Part shown: positions 20,176 to 27,481 of the stretch, piece after piece
How positions within the stretch are numbered: position 1 is the stretch's first letter
How the letters are laid out: each line of letters starts with the position of its first letter
Origin: Chromera velia
Lineage: Eukaryota; Sar; Chromeraceae
Length of the DNA: 27,481 bases
Direction of reading: 5' to 3'
NCBI GenBank assembly: GCA_018398765.1
Contig: JAHBMJ010000089.1
Location: 29,928-57,408, forward strand
Program-made: the position numbers and the translations under genes
The notes under the pieces: model-generated
Databases searched by the model: none
Seen by the model: only the letters and a program-made list of their open reading frames with translations
Told to the model about the DNA's origin: nothing

Positions 20176-20676
20176 ATGCCGCCGTCGCCTATTTATCGGT
20201 ATTTTAAGCGCTTTTCGCCATCTGAGGCGAAATGTCTCCTGTACAGTGGCTGTGTTATCCTTGTGTTGGGAGAGACTGGCTCAACTTCTCTAATATGGCA
20301 TCATTTGGAAAGAATTCACTTTATTGAATTCAGTAAATTGAAGAGAGAGCTTGACGCTGCTACCACTCCAAAAGGTCCTTCCGATTCCTTTTTTTCCACT
20401 CCAGAACAGGTTGCGATGATGGAGTTCATTCAGCGAATCATGCCGCCTGCAATGATGCAGAAGCAGACGTGTGCACAGCTGCCGTCTGCTTCCTGTTCGT
20501 TGAGAACGTCTATACTTCAAGATGTTTATCATAAACTTCTTTACGACCTACCGGCTGCCTTGCTAACAGACGATGGCAGGCTCTGCCCTCAAAACTGTGA
20601 CGGTGAAGGTGAACCAGGCCTTCCTCAAGAAGATGGCAGGACACGATGTCTGCATCACAACCGATGAAGGAACTCT
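20176..20676 (+). CDS. BED zinc-finger-like N-terminal exon inside the hAT element (frame-shifted)
   Basis: From ATG 20176 the frame reads SPIYRYFKRF, then AKCLLYSGC, then GETGSTSLIWHHLERIH. This is the order of a BED finger: aromatic W/Y-x2-F, a Cys pair, and T-S-x-L-x2-H-L-x3-H. The Cys pair is spaced C-x5-C instead of C-x2-C, so metal binding may be lost. BED fingers bind DNA at the N-terminus of hAT transposases. A segment with IQRIMPPAM and DVYHKLLYDLP follows. Around 20560-20573 the coding signal moves to another frame that reads AGHDVCITTDEGT up to the donor at 20676/20677. TTD near this position is where hAT proteins carry TTDxWTS, the first catalytic Asp. A more upstream start (ATG 19807) is open in frame but low in complexity, and a pyrimidine tract with AG at about 20130 may be an acceptor. 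Confidence 0.5.
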
Positions 20677-20697
20677 GTGTATATGTGTATGTATGTA

Positions 20698-20737
<40 letters not shown>

Positions 20738-20889
20738 AGAGAGAGAGAGAGAGAGAGAGAGAGTGAGGGTGTGTGAGTGAATGTGTGTGAGGGTGTGCAT
20801 GTGTGTGTATGTATGTGTGTGTGTGAGAGAGAGAGAGAGACAGAGAGAGAGAGAGATACAAACTTTTCATATTTTTTTACTTCTTGCAG
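20677..20889 (+). other. Intron with GT and GA microsatellites
   Basis: The donor is CT|GTGTAT and the acceptor TTCTTGCAG|GATGGG. The join is phase 2 and keeps an open frame (DEGT-L-MGDAVFDD). The intron is almost entirely (GT)n and (GA)n repeats. Confidence 0.6.
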
Positions 20890-21057
20890 GATGGGCGATG
20901 CCGTCTTTGACGATGTCATGCAAGTGAGGAACAACTGCTGGGCGTACGTCGACCCGATCGAAAGCAGGAAGAAGACAAAGCAGAAGTACAACAGTGCAGG
21001 AGCCGTTGCAACCCGTTTCGAAAGGGACGCCATCGTAAGACAGGAGAAGAAGGACGT
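20890..21057 (+). CDS. Internal exon of unrecognised protein in the hAT element
   Basis: It reads on from the previous exon: MGDAVFDDVMQVRNNCW, then a Lys/Arg-rich stretch, AGAVATRFERDAIVRQEKKD. It ends at one of two donor-like sites, ATC|GTAAGA (about 21030) or GAC|GTCAGT (about 21056). I recognise no domain. It is not obviously hAT in sequence. Confidence 0.4.
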
Positions 21058-21225
21058 CAGTCTCTTTTTTTTTCTTTTTTTTTTTTCTTTCTCTTCTCTC
21101 TTTCTCTCTTCTTTTTCGTCCTTCGCTCTTTTCTTCGTTCCTTTCTTCCATTCTTTCCTCATTCGTTCTTCATTCTTTCATTCATTCATTCATCCATGCA
21201 TTCCATTTTTTTCTTTTTTTTGCAG

Positions 21226-22206
21226 GCCGCTCGTGCAAATTTTAATTTAAAGTGATAGAGGAGGACGAGAAACGAGATGCAGAGCAAACACTTGTAGAGA
21301 AGAACGCCAAGCAGCTTCGCGATAACCAGTCCTGCTTCAAGAGGAAGAGGCAGGACAAGGACGGCAAGAACTTGAACGTCAACAAGAACACAAAGAGCAA
21401 GATGAAGGGTGACGACGTGTACAAGGAAGATCCTGGAAGGTTTCCACCTCTAAGGACTCGAGTCGAGATCACAGGAACGTCATCGTCCAACCTGATAGGT
21501 TTTAAGGCCATCGCTGTGATCACCTCGTACCGCGTTCAGAAGAAGGGCCAGTATGTCTTGGTGAAGTTCGAGTCGTGCACCACAGTGGGCAATTTTGAAA
21601 GCGCCCACTGGGGAGGCGCCGACCAAGCTGGTGAGGGGCAAGCCAGTAGAGCTGAAAGTTGAAGACTATGCGAAGTCTACACACGTTTTCGCATTCTCTG
21701 AATGGGCGAGCGACTACGTCTTCAGAGTCCTGACCGCCGCCGCCTCCGAAGTGTCCCCCTCCTCTGACGAGCACAAACGAGTCCGACCCCTACACCGAGT
21801 CGGGCAAGTTTGATGCTGACAAGTATGTGCACCTTGGGTGCAGTGACGTGATCCACACCAACTGCATTTACACGTTCTGCAGCAGGCCTTTGTGTTACAA
21901 GCATACTCATGACTCTCGTTGTTGTGAGTATGGCGCAAGGAGTGCGTGCCAGTGCCGACAGTGTGTGCCCGATTCCGTTTGGGAGTCGATAGGGGGGGGG
22001 AAGCGGGTTATGCCCAAAGTGCACTGCCAGACAAGGGTCGTGATTGACTCAAGTGATGATGAGAAGCGTGCAGGTGCAGCCACTGTGAGTGCAGGTGCAG
22101 CCACTGTGACACAGTGTCGAGTGACAAGGGCAGAGGCTCAAAGGCAGCAGATCAGGCAGCAGAGAAAGAAGAAGTGGGTCCTGGAGGAGAGTGAAGATGA
22201 AAAGTG
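21226..22206 (+). pseudogene. Chimeric 3' coding region: chromo-like segment and Cys/His cluster, frame-shifted
   Basis: A pyrimidine-rich acceptor (TTTTTTTTGCAG) precedes 21226. Three overlapping frames carry protein-like sequence in succession. At 21252-21594 a Lys-rich helix is followed by IGFKAIAVITSYRVQ and KGQYVLVKFES, which loosely resembles a chromodomain (x-V-x-x-I-x-x-R, then Y-L-V-K-W). At 21595-21770 comes KAPTGEAPTKLV then HVFAFSEWASDYVF. At about 21771-22206 there is a dense Cys/His cluster, CSDVIHTNC, FCSRPLCYKHTH and CCEYGARSACQCRQC, then a basic tail ending in TGA. The cluster suggests zinc binding, like the cysteine-rich ends of some transposases. Two +1 shifts and an in-frame TAA near 21243 mean it is broken, or that I have missed introns. 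Function unknown. Confidence 0.4.
22068..22109. repeat. Two 21-bp tandem copies within the coding tail
   Basis: TGCAGGTGCAGCCACTGTGA occurs twice in a row and encodes two AGAATV(S/T) units, so the duplication is in frame. Confidence 0.75.
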
Positions 22207-22486
22207 ATTTTCGTTCGATACCCCCTGTTTCGTCTCCCTCCATTTGTCTGTTTGTCTGTCTGTCTGTCTATTGAGACTCTGAATGCGCAGGGAGGAGAAC
22301 GGAAGAGGGGGAGGAGGAGTGAAGGGAGGCCTGGGGGAAGCGGCGGGAAGAGCATCTTTCGTTTGATGCCCCCCATTTCGTCCTCTCCGTTTGGCTGTCT
22401 GTCTGTCTCAACATACACGAATTTATGTGTGTAAGGTGGGGCTTCTCTCTCTCCCTCTCTATAACTAACGAATTCCTTCTACAGGA
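22207..22486. other. Non-coding part of the hAT element with diverged duplication
   Basis: The segment at about 22210-22275 recurs in diverged form at about 22357-22412: TTTCGTC, then CTCTCCGTTTG or CTCCCTCCATTTG, then CTGT repeats. No gene. Confidence 0.5.
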
Positions 22487-22668
22487 GAAGCAAAGAAGCA
22501 GCGAGCATAAGCCTTCTTTCCTGCTTGTTCCGTGTGTGTGTGTTTCATTCATGCGTCAGATCGCACGAAGGAGAAAGTGCAAGAAGCAAAGAAGCAGCGA
22601 GGATGAGCCTTCTTTCCTGCTTTTTCCGTGTGTGTGTGTTTTATTCATGCGTCAGATCGCACGAGGGA
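22487..22668. repeat. Tandem duplication, 86-bp copies 96 bp apart
   Basis: 22487-22572 and 22583-22668 share GAAGCAAAGAAGCAGCGAG, CCTTCTTTCCTGCTT, CCGTGTGTGTGTGTTT and ATGCGTCAGATCGCACGA with few differences. Confidence 0.8.
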
Positions 22669-23060
22669 GGGAGTGTGTGTGTGTCACCAGCCTCTGTGCA
22701 AGTCAGTGTATCGCATCCGACTCGGCATGATCCGAGTCCATTGTCCGGCCGACCGATTCCGACGTGGCGACGCATCTGTTGCCATGTATTGCCATGCAGC
22801 ATGCATCGATCTGATTCGATCAGCCTCAAGAGCATGCATCCTCGATTCATGGAAGCAAACAGTTCTACATATGGGTTTTATGCCTCAATTCATAGACCGT
22901 TCTAGAAGACAGAAGTCGTGGAACAATCAAAAAAGCTAGAAAAGACTTTCTTAATTTTAATTTATCATTATATTTTGTTTATTTTGTTTTATGAAGTGTG
23001 TTTAAATGATATTATAACATCAGACTACATGTGATTTTTAAGTTTGAGAGTCATTTAGGT

Positions 23061-23146
23061 CGGTACCGAAAGATCCGATCCGAAATCCGATACCGACCCC
23101 CCCTCTGGTACCGAGGTACCGAAAGTGCCGAGACTTAACAACACTG
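23061..23146. repeat. Right subterminal repeats and right terminal inverted repeat of the hAT element
   Basis: CGGTACCGAAAG (23061-23072) and GGTACCGAAAG (23115-23125) are inverse to the left subterminal motif. The last 20 bases, 23127-23146, are the inverted repeat ending in CTG. ACGCGGCT follows at once (23147-23154). Confidence 0.8.
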
Positions 23147-23154
23147 ACGCGGCT
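23147..23154. repeat. 8-bp target-site duplication, right (ACGCGGCT)
   Basis: Exact copy of 19553-19560, directly abutting the right element end. Confidence 0.85.
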
Positions 23155-23241
23155 GTAAATCCTTGGCAATGCTCAGGCCATCTGGGCCTGGCACCCGGCC
23201 TGCCCATACCTATGCCTCCGCCTGCGTCTCCTCCTCGGTTC

Positions 23242-23242
<1 letters not shown>

Positions 23243-23275
<33 letters not shown>

Positions 23276-23310
23276 ATGCTGCTTCTATGGTTGCTGCTGC
23301 TGCTGCTGCG
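23243..23310. repeat. CTG/CAG trinucleotide repeat
   Basis: Ten perfect CTG units (23243-23272), then an interrupted stretch and a second CTG run from about 23291. On the minus strand this is CAG, read as glutamine in the frame of the ankyrin gene. Confidence 0.9.
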
Positions 23311-25105
23311 GTTGCGCTTGTGGCTGTGGCAAGCCTTCAAGGAAGAGACGGATCGGTGAGTCTGGTATTCTCTTCCTCTTCGCAAGTGCAAGCGCAGTCA
23401 GTCCGTTGTTGTCCACAGCATGTACATTGATGCCGTGGGATACGAGCATCTGAGCAATGCGGAGCTGTTTGTGGGGGTCGACACGAAACAGTGCGGTCTG
23501 AGGGCGGAACTCGGCAACACAATGCAGAGCAGTCCAGCCATTCACGGCCGTACTATTCACGTCTGCGCCGGCTTCCACGAGCAGCTCTGCGACGTCTGCA
23601 GAACCCCAGAAGGAGGCCTCGAGAAGAATCGGGGTCCCGTGGTTTGACACCGCATTCACGTCTGCTCCCCGAGCTATTAGAATTGCAGCAATATCTCTGT
23701 AGTCGGTAAGCGCAAGGAAGCGGGGACTGAGTGTGAATAACAGGGCACAGAAGGCCGGTTGCCCGACTCCGTTGGCCTCAGCCCCGCGGTCAAGAAGGAG
23801 CTCAACCGCTTCCCTCTGACCGCACGCAGCGGCTTCGTGAAGGGCAGTGCGTCCGGTTGCACTCCTCGCCCCTACCTCAGCGCCCTTCTTCAGAAGAGCC
23901 GACATGAGGTCGACCAAACCGTGTGTGGATGCAATATGAAGGAGGGTCTTACCGTATCTCCCAGTGAGATTCGGGTCTGCCCCCCAGACAAGCAGAAACT
24001 TTGCAACGTCAACCTTATGAGCGCGACACGCCCTGTGCAGTGCTGTCTCCCTGGTAGCATCCTTGACGTCAATATCGGCCCCTGCCCGGAGCAGCAGCCA
24101 GACTGCTACCAGGTGTCCAGATTCAGCCGCTGCCCCCAGCGCTGTGCGGCCGTGCACCACTCCGTCCATATCACTCCCTACAAAAAGGAGGAAAAGAAAG
24201 TCATCAGGGTCCCCTGATGTCAAGAAGACAATCAGAGCTTTGCACAGCGTCTCGGCAGATACTGCTCGGAAGGAGCGAAGGACTGTGCCGATTTGCCGCT
24301 TCAGAAAAGTTCGAAAGATCGTCAGATCGACCTGGAAATTGAACGAAATCAGCTTATCCAACCGTTTCGACACTCTCTTGTGCACCCTCTCTACCAACTC
24401 ACGCAAGCGGCACAGGGCGCGTGCAGCTGCCTCTCTTGTGACCCCGGAAGGGAGGCAAGCGGAAGGAAACAAATCGACTCGGAAAGCAGAATGAGAGTTG
24501 ATGGTTTCTTTCCCTGACTTTCTCTTTCTGTGGATTTCCTCCGCAACATCCCGGAGGATGCCTTCGAGCCGTTCGATTTCGGCCTCAATCGTGCTGCGAA
24601 AGAACAGACGCCTCAGCCTGACGGCAGCTTGCTCGAGAAGGCGGACAAAGTCTGCTTTAAGCTGCCACCCGAGAATTTCACTCAGCTTCACACAGACGGC
24701 TCTCCTCAGTCCGTCCGGTCCGTCTACCAACTCGCGTATCTGCTCGAAGGCAGCCGTCTCCTCTGCAGAATGAGCGCGAAGAGACGAGGACGAATGTCGA
24801 ACTTGGGATTTGATTGCAGAGAGCAGTCTCCTCTTTTCACCCATGTCTGAGGCAACTGCAACAAGGGCATCTTCCACCCTCTCGGTTTGCTTCTCCATGA
24901 GGGCGAGCTTTTCATGAGAAGTTGACTTCTGGCTCAGTCTGACAAGTGACTCTGACAGATTCTCTGGGTACAAATTGGCAATACTTCTGCGTGTTCTTCC
25001 CAGACCGGGTACGGCCGGGCGTTTATTCCGTCTTGTTGTTTTCGTATCAAAGGATGCTGGTGACTTCAATCTGATGCATGGACATTGAATGAAGTTCACA
25101 CACAA
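23285..25105 (-). CDS. Coiled-coil/ankyrin-repeat protein, 606 aa, with C-terminal polyglutamine
   Basis: A single uninterrupted exon runs from ATG at 25105 down to TAG at 23285-23287. Residues 1-60 are basic and Ser-rich. Residues 60-200 contain heptad-like, charged helices (EKLALMEKQTERVEDAL, TIEAEIERLEGILRDV) and probably form coiled coils. Residues about 220-300 are also helical. Ankyrin repeats follow at about 317-349, 350-382, 383-415, 416-448, 449-487 (with insert), 488-520, 521-565 (with insert) and a partial one at 566-592. Signatures include GRTALGAAAESGH, ETALHRACRAHKVDVAKFLL, GRTALHEAA and GADVN. The end is PQPQAQPQ plus polyQ. There is no signal peptide or membrane segment. Ankyrin arrays bind partner proteins; no partner can be named. 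This is the only gene here that looks intact, and it is probably a host gene. Confidence 0.85.
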   Translation of the reverse strand: MCVNFIQCPCIRLKSPASFDTKTTRRNKRPAVPGLGRTRRSIANLYPENLSESLVRLSQKSTSHEKLALMEKQTERVEDALVAVASDMGEKRRLLSAIKSQVRHSSSSLRAHSAEETAAFEQIRELVDGPDGLRRAVCVKLSEILGWQLKADFVRLLEQAAVRLRRLFFRSTIEAEIERLEGILRDVAEEIHRKRKSGKETINSHSAFRVDLFPSACLPSGVTREAAARALCRLRELVERVHKRVSKRLDKLISFNFQVDLTIFRTFLKRQIGTVLRSFRAVSAETLCKALIVFLTSGDPDDFLFLLFVGSDMDGVVHGRTALGAAAESGHLVAVWLLLRAGADIDVKDATRETALHRACRAHKVDVAKFLLVWGADPNLTGRYGKTLLHIASTHGLVDLMSALLKKGAEVGARSATGRTALHEAAACGQREAVELLLDRGAEANGVGQPAFCALLFTLSPRFLALTDYRDIAAILIARGADVNAVSNHGTPILLEASFWGSADVAELLVEAGADVNSTAVNGWTALHCVAEFRPQTALFRVDPHKQLRIAQMLVSHGINVHAVDNNGLTALALAKRKRIPDSPIRLFLEGLPQPQAQPQQQQQQP

Positions 25106-25115
25106 TTTTAAGGCA

Positions 25116-25154
25116 CGTCAGATGATCGTCAGATGCACGTCAGACATCGTCAGA
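25116..25154. promoter_or_regulatory. Four CGTCAGA motifs with 10-11 bp spacing upstream of the ankyrin gene
   Basis: CGTCAGA starts at 25116, 25127, 25138 and 25148. This lies 11-49 bases upstream of the ankyrin ATG, which reads leftward. The spacing matches one DNA turn, so all sites face the same side of the helix. Copies 1 and 3 contain ACGTCA, a bZIP half-site. A promoter or 5'-UTR role is inferred from position; a simple tandem duplication is the alternative. Confidence 0.45.
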
Positions 25155-26012
25155 CTGCGTCGTATCCGCGTCGTCGAAATTTTTCTGTCTCCATGCATAT
25201 GCATGCAATCGCGGACCTATGCGGACCTCCCATCAAGATTACGCGTGTCTAAATACTTTTAGTCACGCAAATGATAGAGGGGTTGCTTTTACATCAGGGA
25301 GGCACAACATTTTAATGATGATTGAGGTTTTTGTTATGCATGCCGCGTCCCCATATATGAGGGGCGGATCTAGCCTAGTCTATCAAAAGGTTCCGGTTCG
25401 TCCCGTCTGTTCTGAATCTAGGAACACTGCTCATTGATCACTTTTACTGCGGCTTATTTCTCAAGCGGCGGTAGAGTAGGACTCGGAGAACAATGAAAAG
25501 AGGGGAGATGCAGGGCAAAAACTTTCTAAAAGTTTGTTCCCTTGGCAAAGGCTACCCTTTGACGGCGGAGAACAACTTCAAAGAGACCCTCCCCATTAAT
25601 TTGCCCCTTATTTTCTCAACCTTCTTTTCTTCCTTTCCTTTCATGCGCTTGCCCCCTTTTCTTTTTTTTTTTCCTTCTTCTTTGTATACAAAGAATCAAT
25701 CACAAAAGGATCGCTTAGTTTGCGCCTTCCGAGGCGAAAGACCCGGGGAGTAGCACAACATTTTAATGGATGTTACTCTAACTTATAAGGTGTATAGTTC
25801 GTTTCCTTTATATATTTGAAGTAGAACTACTAAAAGTTTTAATTTTCAGGGTCACTTCTACAATCAATGTTTACATAATCTCATAAAAAGTTTTGATACT
25901 GTTTTGTTTATTTCACGTACAAGGAGACTCAGACGTCGTCTCTTTGACCTCCACTTGATTCGTACACCCCCTTATTCCACAGAGCTGTTTACATGTGTCA
26001 CATTTTTAAAAC
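25155..26012. other. Intergenic region, no supported gene
   Basis: Short open frames only. A 16-bp direct repeat, GCACAACATTTTAATG, is at 25302-25317 and 25753-25768. A pyrimidine-rich stretch lies at about 25620-25680, and 25755-25930 is AT-rich. Confidence 0.55.
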
Positions 26013-27250
26013 AAGTGGAAATAAAAAAGGAAAGAAGAAGAAGGAAGGAGAAGGAAGGAAGTAGAAGAAAAGAAGGAAGAAGAATGAAAGAAGTTGAAGG
26101 AAAGAAGGAGAAAGGAGGAAGGAAGGAAGGAAGGAAGGAAAGAAGGAAGGAGAATGAATAAATGAATGAATTAATGAATAATTGAATGAATGAATGAATG
26201 ATTTTAGAATGAATGAATTAATAAATGAAGGAAGGAAAGGAAGGAAGGAAGGAAGGAAGGAAGAAAGGAAGGAAAAAAGGAAGGAAGGAAGGAAAGAAGG
26301 AAGGGAGGGAGGGAGGGAGGGAGGGAGGGAGGAGAGAGAGGAGGAAGGAAAGAAGAAAGGAGAAAGAACGAAGGAAGGAAGAAGAAAGAGCAAAGGAAGG
26401 AAGGAAGGAAGGAGGGAAGGAAGGAGGGAAGGGGAGAAGGAGGGAAGGGGGGAAGGAGGGAAAGAGAGATGGAGATAAGGAGGGAAGGAAGGAAGGAAAA
26501 AAGGAAGGGAAGGAGGGAAAGAAGAAAGGGAGGAAGGAAAGGAAGGAAAAAAACAAAGAAGCAAGGAAGAAAGGGAGGAAGGAGGGGAGGAAAGAAGCTT
26601 AAGGAGGGAGGGAGGAAGGAAGGGAGGGAGGAAAGGAGGAAGGCAGGAAGGAAGGAAAGAGGGAGGGAGGAAGGAAGGAAGGAAGGAAGGAAGGAAGGGG
26701 AGAAGGAGGGAAGGGGGGAAGGAAAGAAGACAGAAAAGAGAGGAGGAAGGGGATAGGAAGGGAAAAGAAGGAACTTTAAAGGAGTGGGGGGAAAGGAAGG
26801 AAAAAAAAAAATTTTAAGTGAGTTTTAAGTGAGAACGGAAGAAAAAAAAAAGGAAAGAAGTGGGAGAAGGAGGAAGGGGAAACGGGGAGAAGGAGGAAGG
26901 AAACTAGAGAAGAGAAGAAGCAGGGAGAGAGGAAGGGATTTGAGGGAGGGAGACATAGGGAGACGACCAGGGGGAGGAAGGAGGGAAGAAGGGGAGAGAG
27001 AGAGGGGGGAAAAAAGTTATTGAAGAAGGCTAAGAAGAAGGGAAGCAAGGAAGAGAACATAAGAGAGCAAGGAAGAAGGGAAGGAGGGAGGGAGGGAGAC
27101 GGCCAGGGGGGAGAAAAGGGGAAGTAGAGGAGGCCTGGGAGGAGGGGAAGAGGGGAGGAAAGAAAGAGAGGGAAGAGAGAAAGGGGAAACACGGAGCGGC
27201 TGGAGAGATGAGAGTTGAGCAAAGGAGAAGAGGGGAGACGTGTTGAGGGT
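26013..27250. repeat. 1.2-kb polypurine tract (GGAA/GGGA tetranucleotide repeats)
   Basis: The plus strand is almost only A and G for over 1200 bases, in AAGG, GGGA and GAGA units. An (AATG)n island at about 26152-26228 interrupts it, as do a few stray pyrimidines. Every open frame across it encodes Lys/Arg/Glu/Gly or Ser/Pro/Phe/Leu strings and is an artefact. Long purine tracts with mirror symmetry can form triplex (H-) DNA. Confidence 0.95.
26152..26228. repeat. (AATG)n microsatellite
   Basis: Imperfect AATG/AATTA units inside the purine tract. Confidence 0.85.
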
Positions 27251-27481
27251 GGTTGGAAAGGGGAGTAGAATGGAGGAGAACTGAGGAAAACACTTCGGGG
27301 AATTGCAAGAAGGAGTCCTGCCTGCACAGACAAATGCAAACGGCGAGACGACTTGCATGTATGGTCTCCAGCTGTCCACCTTCCTGCGAACTGACTGTAC
27401 TAACAATTGAAACCTTTGTACTGAAAAGTGACTTTGAAAAATTTAGTTTTTAAAACATTAAAATAGATAGTTTGACCTTTA
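27251..27481. other. End of window, no recognised feature
   Basis: Composition returns to mixed after the purine tract. There is no protein-like frame long enough to support a gene. Confidence 0.5.

Larger units (their letters stand above)
19561..23146 (+). mobile_element. hAT-superfamily DNA transposon, 3586 bp, complete ends
   Basis: The left end is CAGAATTGTTAAGTCCCGAC. The reverse complement of the right end (23127-23146) reads CAGTGTTGTTAAGTCTCGGC. The two agree at 16 of 20 positions and start with CAG as hAT ends do. A perfect 8-bp duplication, ACGCGGCT, flanks them. Subterminal repeats, CTTTCGGTACCGG on the left and CGGTACCGAAAG twice on the right, fit transposase-binding sites. The interior carries a BED-finger-like exon plus unrelated-looking coding segments in shifted frames, so the copy is probably non-autonomous or decayed. 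It lies about 130 bp beyond the 3' end of the ankyrin gene. Confidence 0.85.

Noticed and set aside
23759..24217. 152-codon plus-strand ORF with many Cys and Pro
   Set aside because: It lies antisense to the ankyrin repeats of the minus-strand gene and is a shadow of them.
25371..25404. tRNA-like A and B boxes (TAGCCTAGTC, GGTTCGTCCC)
   Set aside because: Spacing is only about a dozen bases and the B box lacks its conserved A; no cloverleaf can be drawn.
25998..26564. 188-codon Ser/Phe/Leu/Pro ORF and its Lys/Glu/Gly counterparts
   Set aside because: Direct product of the GGAA repeat; every frame on both strands is open.
1..27481. CRISPR arrays, bacterial operons, rRNA or tRNA genes
   Set aside because: No regularly spaced unique spacers, no ribosome-binding-site-led gene strings, and no conserved rRNA or tRNA segments were seen.

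Overview
The window is eukaryotic nuclear DNA. At least two GT-AG introns fit in both frame and phase, one gene ends at an AATAAA signal, the genes are sparse, and the intergenic DNA is full of microsatellites and transposable elements. There is no operon-like packing. The organism looks like a protist or alga with a repeat-rich genome. A chromerid alga such as Chromera velia is a guess from style only. The window has one assembly gap of 189 N (8169-8357), which lies inside a retroelement.

Layout. 1-1215 is a higher-order satellite (GACT tracts, CA/TA microsatellites and a short palindromic module). 1216-2640 holds no gene I can support. 2651-3834 is an AT-rich foldback repeat, itself interrupted by a 336-bp insertion with a 5-bp duplication. 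3835-5966 has only small hairpins and scattered splice-like signals. 5967-11440 is a reverse-transcriptase element bounded by two 363-bp direct repeats, with a gag-position ORF and an RT ORF but no integrase, RNase H or endonuclease that I can see. 11441-15223 is mostly AT-rich and non-coding, with short tandem repeats. 15366-18586 is a multi-exon gene for a hAT-like transposase of the kind fused to or derived into ZMYM6/C17orf113-like proteins; it is damaged. 19561-23146 is a second, structurally complete hAT-type element with CAG-starting terminal inverted repeats and a perfect 8-bp target duplication. Its interior combines a BED-finger-like exon with sequence I do not recognise. 23285-25105 (minus strand) is the one intact-looking host gene, a 606-residue coiled-coil/ankyrin-repeat protein ending in polyglutamine. 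26013-27250 is a 1.2-kb polypurine tract.

The genes do not form a pathway; this is a transposon graveyard beside one host gene. Two observations stand out. First, the RT element has an unusual composition: LTR-like repeats, two ORFs, a divergent RT with YMDD and a Penelope-like thumb, and no visible integration enzyme. Second, its two terminal repeats differ at 15 sites, 14 of them transitions, and 10 of those 14 are CpA/TpG versus TpA changes. Most premature stops in the RT element and the hAT-like gene are TAG or TAA codons that the same change would create. That is the footprint of a CpA-directed C-to-T process, like fungal RIP, in what does not look like a fungal genome.
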